A stretch of DNA of 64,000 nucleotides from Coccinella septempunctata (lineage: Eukaryota > Arthropoda > Insecta > Coleoptera > Coccinellidae): positions 16,162,501 to 16,226,500 of the forward strand of contig NC_058196.1 of NCBI RefSeq assembly GCF_907165205.1, read 5' to 3'. Below, one piece after another: positions 27,601 through 33,049 of this stretch. The notes under the pieces were generated by a model. The model saw only the letters and a list, made by a program, of their open reading frames with translations. It was not told the DNA's origin and did no database searches. A program made the translations under genes and the position numbers. Position 1 is the stretch's first letter. Every line of letters starts with the position of its first letter.

Positions 27601-30600
27601 CTGAAAGCAAGTTTTAAAGTAATTTATGTTTTCATTTTAAATCCATACATTTTGGCAACCTAATAAAACAGTAAATTAAGTAGGTTTATGCATATTTCCC
27701 AGTCAAATGTTTGTTTATGCCGAAAAATTAATGCATGATCGTAAAACCCTTAGGTAACGTGAGTAAATACTTACAATTTCTCACCTCGAAACACTCTTTG
27801 TTGAATATTTCACGAACGAACTACTGTTAGCCTTAGAGATTAAGGTCATGTAGTGCTTTCTGCCAGTGAATAGCGTTCACCAGTATATTACTTTTGAAAA
27901 CGGCTACAGACCGCGGATATAAGCCTGTATCAAGCCTCCCCATGTATCAATGCTCCCTAGTCTCCCCTATACCTAATTATGAAGCATCTTCAGCTGAAAA
28001 TTACTTCGAAAAAATCTATATTCATCCAATATTTAGATCATCTGATTTCAGCCCTTGAAACGGGATTCTCAAAAAAAAAATGAAATGCTTTTTTCTTTGT
28101 TCAATATTTTGCCCAAGAATTCAAAGAATACTATATATTGCATCTTGCGCATAAAAGGTCGGCCATATTTCTAACATTGAAGATTTTATGGAGCTCGATG
28201 CAGCCGTTCGGTCTTGACGATCATTTTATTCATTCCATCTTTTTGAAAATTTTTCGATAGTCACCGTTAGAGTAATTTTTCTCTCGATAAATCTAACCGT
28301 AGTTGGAAATGTGACACATATTCTGAAAGAGCAACTCCTCTAGTTGAAAATCTGAAGGTTTTATGGAGCTCGTTGCAGCAGTTCGGTCTTGACGATCATT
28401 TAATTGATTCCATCTATTTGGAAATTTTTCGATAGTCACCGTTAGAGTAATTTTTCTCTCAATAAAACTAACCGTAGATGAATGAGTGATACGTATTCTG
28501 AAAGAGCAACTCCTCTAGTTAAAAATCTGAAGATTTTTTGGAGCTCGATGCAGCCGTTCGGTCTTGACGATCATTTAATTGATTCCATCTATTTGGAAAT
28601 TTTTCGATAGTCACCGTTAGAGTAATTTTTCTCTCAATAAAACTAACCGTACATGGAAATGTGATACAAATTCTGAAAGAGCAACTCCTCTAGTTGGAAA
28701 TCTGAAGATTTTATGGGGCTCGTTGCAGCAGTTCGGTCTTGACGATCATTTAATTGATTCCATCTTTTTGAAAATTTTTCAATAGTCACCGTAAGAGTAA
28801 TTTTCCTCTCAATAAAACTAACCGTACATGGAAATGTGATACAAATTCTGAAAGAGCAACTCCTCTAGTTAAAAATCTGAAGATTTTATGGAGCTCGATG
28901 CAGCCGTTAGGTCTTGACGATCATTTAATTGATTCCATCTTTTTGGAAATTTTTCGATACACCGTTAGAGAAAATTTTCTTTCAGTAAAACTAACCGTAG
29001 ATGATATTTTGCCCCCCCTGAGAAAAATTTCTGCGGGCGCCCATGCACACTTTGGCTGAGTTGGAGCCTTTCCGCTACAACAACCTGAGTTAGGCCACCC
29101 TGTAGCATTCCGATAGCCCTATTAGCCTCAGTGTTTGTTGATTTACCTCTTGGCATTTTCAGAAAACTCGTTTCAAATTGAAGCCGTTAATAAACTGATT
29201 TAATTTCAAAATTGAGAACATTCATGAAGGATATGCAAAGAAACAAACTTAAGAAAAAAGGCGACCAGATTGACGAAATGTCTCATACTGATTTTTATTG
29301 GATCGATTCAAGTTGTTATTGAGTTTTAAATGATTTTACAGCGATTTTCTCGAAGATTACATACTTTTAAAAACGATTGAATACGATATCCCTAACTCTT
29401 GTGGAGCAGTTTAGTTGGGGAGACCAAGAGGGAAATTCGGGATTTACTCGAGCCTGTCAGATTAATATAAGGGTAGAACCTTGGAACCTGTCCAGTACCT
29501 TTACCAAAAATTAGACCTGTATATAGAACATAGGCGTAGACAGGGTTGAGTTTCGGGGGGGGTTTTGAAATGAAATTTTTCTGATTTTGACATATAAATT
29601 GTGACTTTTTGAAACTAATATTAAGTAACATTATTATTTCGGGGGGGGTTTGAACCCCCAAAACCCCCCCCTGGCTACGCCCGTGATATAGAATAGGGGG
29701 AATTGTCTAGGACAGCTTGTCAGAATGGTAAAAAAAAAGATCATTGTACATACTAGAGCGTGTCAGATTAAGATATATGTGGTTATTTTTACATGTTGAA
29801 AAGTATATATTCTCCAAATCTGACAATTTAAGCGTGACGAAAATGTGTGGGAGGGCGCCAAACTTGTAAAAAAAAGGTCACGTATGCATTCTCGATCGCG
29901 GTGGCTTTTTTCTTATTTTCAAGCTAATTATTCAAGAATAACGGAAAAAGTTCAGCAAGCCGAAACAATAACAATAGTCACAAAATATAAAGGTCACAAA
30001 AATCAGTTTTTTTGAATTATCTCCTCTCCTAGGCTTCAAATTGTTTTCGCATTCATTATAAAAGATGTGGAGCATAACATGTTGTACACATTTTGTCCAA
30101 AGCAATTTTTTCTACGTTTGAAAGTTTTAGAGATATATAGTACGAAGGCGTAGAAGGGCCACATAATATTTTAAAAATATATACTATCCGACTTCAAAGT
30201 CGGAATTTTATTCAGTTCCGAACTTTTACAGGGTGTTCTACGACGACGTAGATTTGTTCCTGAATTACAGTTTGCTTTTCTGCAAATATTCAAATTCATA
30301 TAACACAAGGTGTTCCCACATTTATGATGAATGAATAATTATGTACACAGGGTGTTCATTCATGAGAGGATTCAGAATTCACAAAATAAACACGGTGTTC
30401 TTTAATAAATATTGAACTTGATGCATTTTATTGGAGAAAATTGTCATTAGGTCCATGTTTTTGAATAATTATGAAATTATGGTCGTAAGGTTGGGCACAA
30501 CCTCCCCCCACCCCAGTACTGAAATAGTAACTATAAAATAACATTGAGCTCCCAGGCCCCCCTCTGTATATATGGAGAAATAATCTAAGTCGTCGTATAA

Positions 30601-32740
30601 CAACACCCTGTGCATCTAGCCTGTATCGGTTTCGAAGTAAATAAAATTCCGACTTTGAACTCGGAATTTAGTTAAATTCCGACTTTGAACTCGGAATTTA
30701 GTTAAATTCCGACTTTGAACTCGGAATTTTATTAAATTCCGACTTTGTAATATGACTGGGTTTTTACAGTGACCTTGGCTTTTTACATGTGTAGCTAACC
30801 TCCTTGTCCTTATCGCCCTCTGATTCGAAAACGGTTGAAAGTAGGTAAAATTGCTTCAGACAAAAGTTGTATATAATTTTTATCTACAACTTTCACAATG
30901 AACAAAGAAACGATTAGAGGCACAGGAAGGGAGATATTTGAAAAAAATGACTTGTTATCATCTTCAAACTGTCAGATTAAGAAACCCCTCCCTGATTAGT
31001 GTCAGATTAATGGGTCAACACGTCTGCAACACCGAGATGAACCATCTGTATGAAAATCTGACATGCACGAGTATGTACAAGTAACGATGTGATCTTGAAT
31101 TTAAATTAAAAAAATAATTTAATTCCTTTGAATGTCTCAAACTTCAAAGGTTCTCTTTTCGTACAGTTCCATCATCACTATTTCAACATAATTTAAAAAT
31201 AGTGAACTTACTCATTTAAATGAGAGAATTCATACACGCTTTCATCTCTGATGTGATATTCCTACTACTAACGACTTTTTTTTTCTCTAATACCTATCTA
31301 TATTTTTATGATGCGTAACTGCTTTTCGAAATTGTCTGATTACCATGAAAAATATTGGGAATCATTGTGTCCGATGAAGCTTTTTGTTATTGAAATCCAA
31401 AAATTATCTTTCAGGTGGTGAAAGATTCTCTCAAAAGGGTATGCAGATGCCACGGTCTCTCTGGAAGCTGTTCCCACCAAACGTGCTGGATGCAAGTGGC
31501 ACCATTTGAAGAAATAGCTGAAAATTTAGTGAAGAAATACAAGAGAGCCATAAAAATAAGCAACGGCTATATGAACAGTGGTTGGAATTCCAGAAACCCT
31601 GCAGATGTACCCGAAAGAGCCGGAAGGAAGATCAAGACTAAGCAGTTAGTTTATTTGGATGAGTCTCCTGACTATTGTATTCCTGATGAGTCCAGAGGTG
31701 AGCCGATTCGATATAGTTTCCGTGGAAACAAAAAAGTTAAATAGAAATGAGTAGAGTAGCATCATATCTAGCGAATATTGGCGTGAATATTTATTTCATC
31801 GTTTTGTGAGAACTGTGAAAAACAACGTTCGTTGGAATGTCGAAAAGAATGGCTGAAACTGAAACCCACAAGATTGAAATTGATTGATTGATTATTGGCT
31901 ACGGAGTAGGACTATAAAAGGAAGTATTCAGCGTCAGTAAAAATTAAACGAATGGTATAAATATATAGGAGTTATCAAAAAATGTTTCATAAAAAATGTA
32001 GGGCTGTTTAAAAGCTATATATTCCTGATAAACTGAACTATACGGCGTCGCCCAGAAATAAGGAATACTCCTTCTGACAGCTGTTATTTTATAAACAAGC
32101 TGATCGGACATTGTTCTTTTCATTGTCTTGTATGCGCTGTTGCCAAATCGTAAACTCGGCACAAAGCGATGTAAATTTTAAAACCCCATATTTGAAGAAT
32201 GAGTTTGAGTAGTTTCCGCGGTGCATTTGAAAAATTCATGAATAAAACTCATAATTCTTCAGTTTAAACTTGCATATGCTGTGATAACCCAAATTGAGGA
32301 GAATTCTTAGCATATGTGGATTAAACATTAAAAAGTACTAAGATGTGACCAGAAACATTATTCCAAAACTCACAAGCAACTCACGGCACTCAACCAAATA
32401 CCGCTTATGCTTCAAAAACGGGCAAAATGTTTCTCCTGATGTTATCTTCACCACTAAATATGTTTGTCCAGTTTACGGTGAAACACCCTATATTGGAGGC
32501 TTTTTTCAAAGAAATTTTTTTTTAGGTTGGCCAGGAACCTTGGGACGCTTGTGCAACAAGGAAAACGTAACAGATCCCGAAGAAAGGAAGAGTTGCCAGA
32601 ACCTTTGTCGAAGTTGCGGTTACAATTTGAGAAAGGAGATTAGATACAAACAAAAACGTTGTAATTGCATTTTCAAGATGTGCTGCGAGGTGAAATGCGA
32701 TATTTGTGAGGAGGCCATCGAGGAGTATTTTTGTGCTTGA
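3565..32740 (+). CDS. Wnt8-like (Wnt8/WntD) secreted signalling ligand, five exons
   Basis: Secreted Wnt glycoprotein, a ligand for Frizzled receptors. Coding exons are 3565-3675, 18147-18265, 25040-25472, 31415-31697 and 32526-32740. Junction phases 0, 2, 0 and 1 all match, and every intron is GT-AG. The product is 386 residues, a normal Wnt length. Visible features: hydrophobic signal peptide at 1-20; FKWKQWNCP at 63-71; EIAFTRALTTAG near 88; WSWGGCSDD at 178-186; CRCHGLSGSC at 231-240 with the lipid-acceptor serine at 239; LDESPDYC at the end of exon 4; and a Cys-rich C-terminus with CNC and a final C. The SPDYC motif and the LCxxCGY/CNC pattern favour Wnt8 over Wnt1, 7 or 9; Wnt5 also has SPDYC but carries CCGRGY. 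Oddity: 59 residues separate the CECD Cys cluster from WSWGGC, including a run of Asp/Glu, against about 13 in vertebrate Wnt8. Introns of 14.5, 6.8, 5.9 and 0.8 kb are full of transposons. Confidence 0.9.
3676..4859. other. Start of Wnt8-like intron 1, no gene recognised
   Basis: Intronic sequence with no coding signal. A copy of the recurrent GGGTGTTTATGAG motif near 4591 resembles a degraded Tc1/mariner terminus. Confidence 0.45.
4860..5046. repeat. Near-perfect palindrome (hairpin)
   Basis: About 85 bases (from AAATATTTTTACAAATTTC to GTAATTAAACAATCTTTG) are followed, after a short spacer, by their reverse complement ending ...GTAAAAATATTTAATAA. It lies inside Wnt intron 1 and looks like the core of a foldback MITE. 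The ORFs across it are mirror artefacts. Confidence 0.75.
5047..6390. other. Intron 1 DNA, no gene recognised
   Basis: No conserved protein was seen. Short ORFs at 5910-6380 occur on both strands over the same bases and show no family resemblance. Confidence 0.4.
6395..7465 (-). pseudogene. RTE-like LINE relic (endonuclease end, linker, RT C-terminus)
   Basis: Read on the minus strand. At 7460-7380 a SDHKLLRAEFKIKF segment matches the end of an exonuclease-endonuclease domain, with the conserved SDH. At 7144-6788 lies the linker (KHWMSDETMEIVKKRRALKK). At about 6790-6440 is the RT C-terminus (INAFEMWVYSRILRIPW, then a GKVEGRRSRGR-like end). The RT core is missing, so this is an internally deleted, frame-broken RTE-type retrotransposon in the antisense orientation within Wnt intron 1. 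Confidence 0.75.
7466..8146. other. Intron 1 DNA including a dispersed repeat
   Basis: No gene. The segment from about 7960 to the MITE (GATGTGACCAGAAA... CTATATATGTTTGTCCAGTT) is a dispersed repeat that recurs, without the MITE, at about 32342-32490 in intron 4. Confidence 0.55.
8147..8304. mobile_element. 158-bp hAT-type MITE with 8-bp target duplication
   Basis: Inverted ends CACGGGCGTAGCCAGGGG and CCTGGCTACGCCTATG; internal runs of G and C. Flanked by GTCCAGTT at 8139-8146 and 8305-8312, a perfect 8-bp duplication. A related unoccupied site with a single GTCCAGTT exists near 32466. A second copy lies at 29529-29685. Confidence 0.9.
8416..8590. mobile_element. Short TIR element (MITE)
   Basis: Begins ATGGTAAGTGTCCACCTGTC and ends with the reverse complement form CAGGTGGACAGGTACCAT. 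CTCGAGA motifs lie just inside both ends. No ORF. Non-autonomous DNA element of undetermined superfamily. Confidence 0.75.
8600..9010. repeat. Diverged tandem units of about 130 bp
   Basis: Three imperfect units share a pattern: a TCACT...GATTTTTCCG segment, a CACCGCC or ACCGCCTGACTGAC box, then a GTGACTGAC box and CTCATTTT. Boxes are seen near 8640, 8770 and 8910. The CTGACTGAC motif is the most constant part. No coding potential. Confidence 0.55.
9049..9215 (-). pseudogene. Fragment of the R4-like LINE (third copy)
   Basis: GAACCGTGCGATCCCAGTAG and the following bases match the antisense RLE-domain region of the full copy near 21130-21200. It is cut off by the start of the DD41D mariner at 9237. 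Confidence 0.75.
10214..11259 (+). pseudogene. Mariner-family (DD41D) transposase, frameshifted
   Basis: Starts MANFTNREYADMMFVYGKCEG (helix-turn-helix, DUF4817-like). Catalytic residues are visible: D in FSDDAQFTRDG, D in QHDGAGPH, D in NPLDYFLWG. By my count 41 residues lie between the second and third D, the DD41D spacing reported for rosa-type elements. The frame breaks near 10700, where one base is missing between FNI and NSHM (the second part is open 10711-11169). It breaks again after 11130 and near 11225, where the expected C-terminus GFHFEPLLK ends at 11259. A Trp expected after HM is Ser. It is not expected to make active transposase. Confidence 0.88.
11474..11572. repeat. GC-rich hairpin inside the mariner
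   Basis: TGCGGAAAGTG...ACTTGCCCGCAC at the left is answered by GTGCGGGCAAG...CACTTTCCGCA at the right, enclosing a smaller CCGAAC/GTTCGG pair. It is much more GC-rich than its surroundings. Confidence 0.7.
11762..11905. repeat. Second GC-rich inverted motif cluster (GCGTGCGGGAAA)
   Basis: GCGTGCGGGAAA or its reverse complement occurs at least five times in this stretch, some copies in direct head-to-head contact (CCCGCACGCAAATGCGTGCGGG). It is not part of the TIR. Confidence 0.65.
12370..12640 (-). pseudogene. RTE-like LINE C-terminal fragment
   Basis: Minus-strand reading gives LLYEAETWTFKEKDVD, typical of the C-terminal region of RTE-type reverse transcriptases, followed by broken frames. 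It abuts the mariner end at 12361. Confidence 0.55.
12655..13242 (-). pseudogene. R4-like LINE copy 2, 3' part
   Basis: Matches 21285-21990 of copy 1 in the same orientation (for example NEVNHDHVDISASNYWL versus NEVNHDYVDTSASNYWL), with internal deletions and frameshifts. Copy 2 continues at 14826 after the LINE inserted at 13243. Confidence 0.85.
13243..14825 (-). mobile_element. 5'-truncated CR1/Jockey-like LINE inserted in copy 2
   Basis: Antisense insertion between the two halves of the R4-like copy 2. The 3' end is marked by a (TTG)n tail on the minus strand (AACAACAACAACAACAA at 13243-13261 on +), just after an AATAAAG-type signal. It is 5'-truncated within the RT. Unique joins to the R4-like sequence at 13242 and about 14826 define the insertion. 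Confidence 0.85.
13341..14840 (-). CDS. LINE reverse transcriptase, intact 499-codon frame (truncated)
   Basis: The reading frame encodes an RT without endonuclease. Visible RT motifs in order: HKKGDINDYKNYRPISILPS, QHGFLKGKSIQTAV, GLFLDLAKAFDSLS, GVPQGSIAGPIFFIIYINDF, catalytic NYADDSNLL, then VKFLGLHVDEELSW and a C-terminal thumb/tail ending LEPYCLDDFIN. The first five codons (MKKEL) come from the host R4-like LINE, so the start is accidental. The frame has no stop over about 1.5 kb, implying recent insertion. The 5' truncation makes the copy dead for retrotransposition. The YADD box and the simple-repeat tail fit CR1/Jockey-type LINEs; the exact clade is uncertain. Confidence 0.85.
   Translation of the reverse strand: MKKELYYIISNNIVRETRDEILKPLNFIVNNSLRHGIFPEALKIAIVKPIHKKGDINDYKNYRPISILPSFSKIFELAFCNQLVQYFIENNLFSKNQHGFLKGKSIQTAVFQFLLRIVDAFEEGDLALGLFLDLAKAFDSLSVDILLKKLEKYGIAGPAMEWIRSYFRGRTQLVEISTNNGYVRSQPLELKLGVPQGSIAGPIFFIIYINDFIQNSQCHTNEVNTVNYADDSNLLLIKSLWPELRQLLEDVFLQAEMWFDQNNLILNKIKTGIVLFHPVNSGIQPPESISLQNQEYAVSRCVKFLGLHVDEELSWHSHIQQLCNKASSSVYALRILSRYVDSTTLRTAYYGTIESQLRFGITFYGSGNVSSLFVLQKKALRIMCKLSYRESCRGYFRRKGILTIYGIYIQECLLFFHKNQELFSKYRNLKERYNTITSSYNLPKYRLTTSQNQMQYRCLKLFNSLPGVIQRENNFNLFKKKIFKLLLSLEPYCLDDFIN
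14826..16562 (-). pseudogene. R4-like LINE copy 2, 5' part
   Basis: Degenerate equivalent of 22000-23700 of copy 1. Fragments such as KYLLPKDQRNTEDPTKYRP (15572-15838) and VKFLENAMSTWRTSLQM (15159-15359) match copy 1 closely, but there are many frameshifts, deletions and stops. The minus-strand 5' region runs to about 16562. Confidence 0.85.
16627..16812 (+). pseudogene. LINE RT C-terminal fragment (plus strand)
   Basis: Translation gives FRAWKALHGEVVCTTSVNAF and KNCLDLHL, which fits the W-x-L-P-x-x-VV-x-x-x-SVNxFKxxLD tail common at the C-terminus of CR1-like and related LINE RTs. It is short and isolated. Confidence 0.55.
16813..18146. other. End of Wnt8-like intron 1, no gene recognised
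   Basis: AT-rich with A- and T-runs near 17040-17120 and an (AAT)n-like tract near 17360-17395. The T-rich tract and TTCTTCAG at 18139-18146 form the exon 2 acceptor. Confidence 0.5.
18147..18265 (+). CDS. Wnt8-like exon 2
   Basis: Follows TTCTTCAG. It reads ADTIGDGIKQAMEHCSAQF and KWKQWNCPKSAFSR, with the first two conserved Wnt cysteines (residues 59 and 70) and the WxxWNCP signature. It ends TCCAG|GTATG in phase 2. It enters in phase 0, as exon 1 requires. Confidence 0.9.
18634..19057. repeat. Foldback element in intron 2
   Basis: ATATAAAAACCAACGGAGTC...CACATTTGCGG at 18636-18695 is inverted at about 18985-19055. A second arm (GCGTGACATCCAAGTCCTGA) at about 18719 is inverted near 18930. 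CCCGAAACAC(T/G)TGTCTACG occurs at about 18797 and again at about 19109. Confidence 0.75.
19160..19950. other. Intron 2 DNA, no gene recognised
   Basis: No conserved ORF or repeat was identified by eye. Confidence 0.4.
19960..20210 (+). pseudogene. LINE RT 3'-end fragment
   Basis: Translation gives TDVHNMNIRRRNVLSCPRHH, then ICRLYNGVADNFKLLNQNVF in another frame. This is the HNYNTR...L..P.....yN.LP..ik......FK tail of LINE RTs. The frame is broken. Downstream lies the 3' end of the antisense R4-like LINE. Confidence 0.6.
20459..20700. repeat. Tandem duplication at the R4-like LINE 3' end
   Basis: The unit containing GCCTTGCGGCTTTC, TCACTTATCCCAGATATC, AAAAGGATTAAGCTC and TTTTCGGGCTCGTGGTGGT occurs twice, about 120-130 bp apart. 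It overlaps the last codons of the polyprotein and continues into the 3' UTR. Confidence 0.8.
20671..23767 (-). pseudogene. R4/R2-like LINE polyprotein: RT + CCHC + RLE nuclease
   Basis: The main frame (23040-20671, 789 codons) has RT motifs KYRPITCLPTMYK, RRGIFQGDSLGP (about residues 209-220) and catalytic YMDD (258-261). It then has a CX3CX7HX4C knuckle (Cys560, Cys564, His572, Cys577) and a restriction-like nuclease with PDLILL (647-652), FIDVAIP (Asp663) and KYRDL. RT plus CCHC plus RLE in this order is the layout of R2/R4/Dong-type elements, not of APE-type LINEs. The N-terminal part (23755-23047) carries RRDIGRLTEYL and LPPEEAIEQLWTEQL. It is broken by a stop just upstream of the main frame (TAG at 23047-23049), a frameshift near 23430-23480 and a stop near 23768. 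The RLE-bearing frame itself is intact. Confidence 0.85.
23891..25039. other. End of Wnt8-like intron 2
   Basis: No gene. Degraded Tc1/mariner-type termini (CACCCTGTAC near 24502; ACAACCCTGTACATTC near 24246) suggest old MITEs. TATTTATAG at 25031-25039 is the exon 3 acceptor. Confidence 0.5.
25040..25472 (+). CDS. Wnt8-like exon 3 (with acidic insertion)
   Basis: The first base completes Arg77 and the exon ends CGCAAG|GTACGT in phase 0. It contains TKEIAFTRALTTAGIMHALA, CSKSGRSQCECDE, WSWGGCSDDPG and DAYAFAEKQNNLVGRK. Between CECD and WSWGGC is an extra hydrophilic segment; its core (about residues 153-175) is nearly all Asp, Glu and Asn. The coding frame is clean through it, so it is exonic rather than an intron. 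Confidence 0.93.
26733..27008 (+). pseudogene. hAT transposase fragment (ZMYM1-like)
   Basis: 91 codons. TKRAAQLWAAINSSTFVVCL, SKYSNILEPIANTLQ and DVQRHINFIIDICGKYRSDD match the central part of hAT (Charlie/ZMYM1-like) transposases. The segment lacks the N-terminal zinc finger, the catalytic Asp/Glu residues and the C-terminal dimerisation domain. It shows that the host element descends from an autonomous hAT. Confidence 0.75.
27039..27967. mobile_element. TIR element nested in the hAT (TA target site)
   Basis: Ends GGGGAGACTGGGGAGG and (reverse) GGGGAGACTAGGGAG, flanked by TA on both sides. Shorter internal copies of the motif (GCCTCCCCA near 27233 and 27575; TATCAAGCCTCCCC near 27928) echo the ends. 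No ORF. Non-autonomous, about 929 bp. Confidence 0.8.
28150..29000. repeat. Five tandem copies of an exact 175-bp unit
   Basis: GGAGCTCG(A/T)TGCAGC(C/A)GTT and its equivalents start at 28191, 28366, 28541, 28716 and 28891, a constant 175-bp spacing. Each unit also carries GGTCTTGACGATCATTT, GATAGTCACCGTTAGAGTAA and GAAAGAGCAACTCCTCTAG. The last unit has a short deletion (CGATACACCG). Related monomers occur at 53150-53372. Confidence 0.95.
29529..29685. mobile_element. Second copy of the 157-bp hAT-type MITE
   Basis: Inverted orientation relative to 8147-8304. Ends CATAGGCGTAGACAGGG and CCTGGCTACGCCCGTG. Perfect 8-bp target duplication ATATAGAA at 29521-29528 and 29686-29693. Confidence 0.92.
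30229..30610. mobile_element. Tc1/mariner-type MITE
   Basis: CAGGGTGTTCTACGACGACG at the left is answered by CGTCGTATAACAACACCCTG at the right. TA precedes the left end and TG follows the right end (probably mutated TA). Inside are further GGTGTTC boxes at 30310, 30348 and 30393. Confidence 0.7.
30644..30748. repeat. 30-bp tandem repeat of a palindrome
   Basis: Three full copies and one partial copy of AAATTCCGACTTTGAACTCG plus GAATTTAGTT (period 30). Each holds the inverted pair TTCCGA...TCGGAA. An isolated version (CCGACTTCAAAGTCGGAATT) sits at 30188, on the other side of the MITE. Confidence 0.9.
31415..31697 (+). CDS. Wnt8-like exon 4 (lipidation motif)
   Basis: Follows ATCTTTCAG. It reads VVKDSLKRVCRCHGLSGSC and SHQTCWMQVAPFEEIAENL, then TKQLVYLDESPDYCIPD, and ends CCAGAG|GTGAGC in phase 1. 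The Ser before Cys240 is the position modified by Porcupine in other Wnts. Reading past the donor to 31744 is intron. Confidence 0.95.
32342..32490. repeat. Dispersed repeat, empty site of the 158-bp MITE
   Basis: AAATATGTTTGTCCAGTTTA and ACGGTGAAACACCCTATA correspond to both flanks of the MITE at 8147-8304 with a single GTCCAGTT. It lies in Wnt intron 4, just before exon 5. Confidence 0.75.
32526..32740 (+). CDS. Wnt8-like exon 5 (Cys-rich C-terminus)
   Basis: Follows TTTTTTTTAG. It reads WPGTLGRLCNKENVTDPEER, KSCQNLCRSCGYNLRKEI, CNCIFKMCCEVKCDIC and EYFCA, then TGA. The cysteine pattern fits the Wnt C-terminal domain. NVT is a possible N-glycosylation site. Confidence 0.95.
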
Positions 32741-33038
32741 TGCCCACTAGTACAAATTATGCCCAATTTTCTGTTGAATCTTCAGAGTGTTTATCAAAAC
32801 TTACAAGTTTCACATCTGGCAGTTGAAGGGCGCGCCAGAATTGTGATTCATGTGCAATACATAACCCAGTGTATATAGATACGTGTTATTGACAATGTTA
32901 CCTAATGTATTTTTGTACATAGATATTTAAGTGGGTGTTACGTGGTTCGAAACTGGATCCCATCTTGCGTCCGAAGAAATATAATCGGAGTGAGAATGTG
33001 AAATACATCAAAACGCGAGAAAAATTATTGGGAATTTT

Positions 33039-33044
33039 AATAAA
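33039..33044 (+). terminator. Candidate polyadenylation signal of the Wnt8-like gene
   Basis: AATAAA about 300 bases after the stop codon. It is the first canonical hexamer I see downstream. Use cannot be shown from sequence. Confidence 0.45.
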
Positions 33045-33049
33045 TTCAC

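Larger units (their letters stand above)
26556..29045. mobile_element. hAT element with perfect 8-bp target duplication
   Basis: Inverted ends CACGGGCGCCCGCAGG and (reverse) CATGGGCGCCCGCAG. Target duplication CACACTTT at 26548-26555 and 29046-29053, lying inside the Tc1 transposase frame. It holds a remnant of hAT transposase (26733-27008), a second TA-flanked element (27039-27967) and a 5 x 175-bp tandem array (about 28150-29000). Confidence 0.93.
25750..29156 (-). pseudogene. Tc1-like transposase, disrupted (DD34D)
   Basis: The N-terminus (MPRGKSTNTEANRAIGMLQ ... ERLQLSQSV) lies at 29156-29054. The rest resumes at 26547 after the hAT and runs to about 25750. Motifs: LGGRRKTT, VLFTDESRYGRF, FQFLDDNARQH and SPDLNCIDHAWDML. 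The last catalytic position is Asp, 34 residues after the second Asp, whereas Tc1 usually has Glu in NPIEH. The Trp codon expected after ISRI reads TGA. A frameshift near 25800 separates NNLVTKK from the true tail RRCQAVIDACGGHTLY. The gene was therefore damaged by an insertion, a stop and a frameshift. Confidence 0.85.
25668..29160 (-). mobile_element. Tc1-like element split by a hAT insertion
   Basis: Antisense in intron 3. The left edge is near TTCAGGGTGGTTAAGAAAAA at 25670. The right end could not be located beyond the transposase start at 29156. The body is interrupted by the hAT at 26556-29045. Confidence 0.75.
29400..31090. mobile_element. Copy A of a motif-punctuated repeat family
   Basis: Matches 34020-35345 in inverted orientation (for example GAGGGAAATTCGGGA; GGAGGGCGCCAAACTTG; ATTAATGGGTCAACACGTCT). 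It repeatedly carries TACTCGAGCGTGTCAGATTA-like boxes. It was later invaded by the MITE at 29529-29685 and probably by DNA at about 30160-30750. No ORF. Superfamily unknown. Confidence 0.75.

Noticed and set aside
31698..31744. Extension of Wnt exon 4 to an in-frame stop
   Set aside because: A consensus donor at 31698 joins exon 5 in phase and restores the conserved Wnt C-terminus.
32342..32525. 5' extension of Wnt exon 5 (open frame from 32345)
   Set aside because: The region is a dispersed repeat also found at 8 kb, and a poly-T/AG acceptor sits at 32516-32525.
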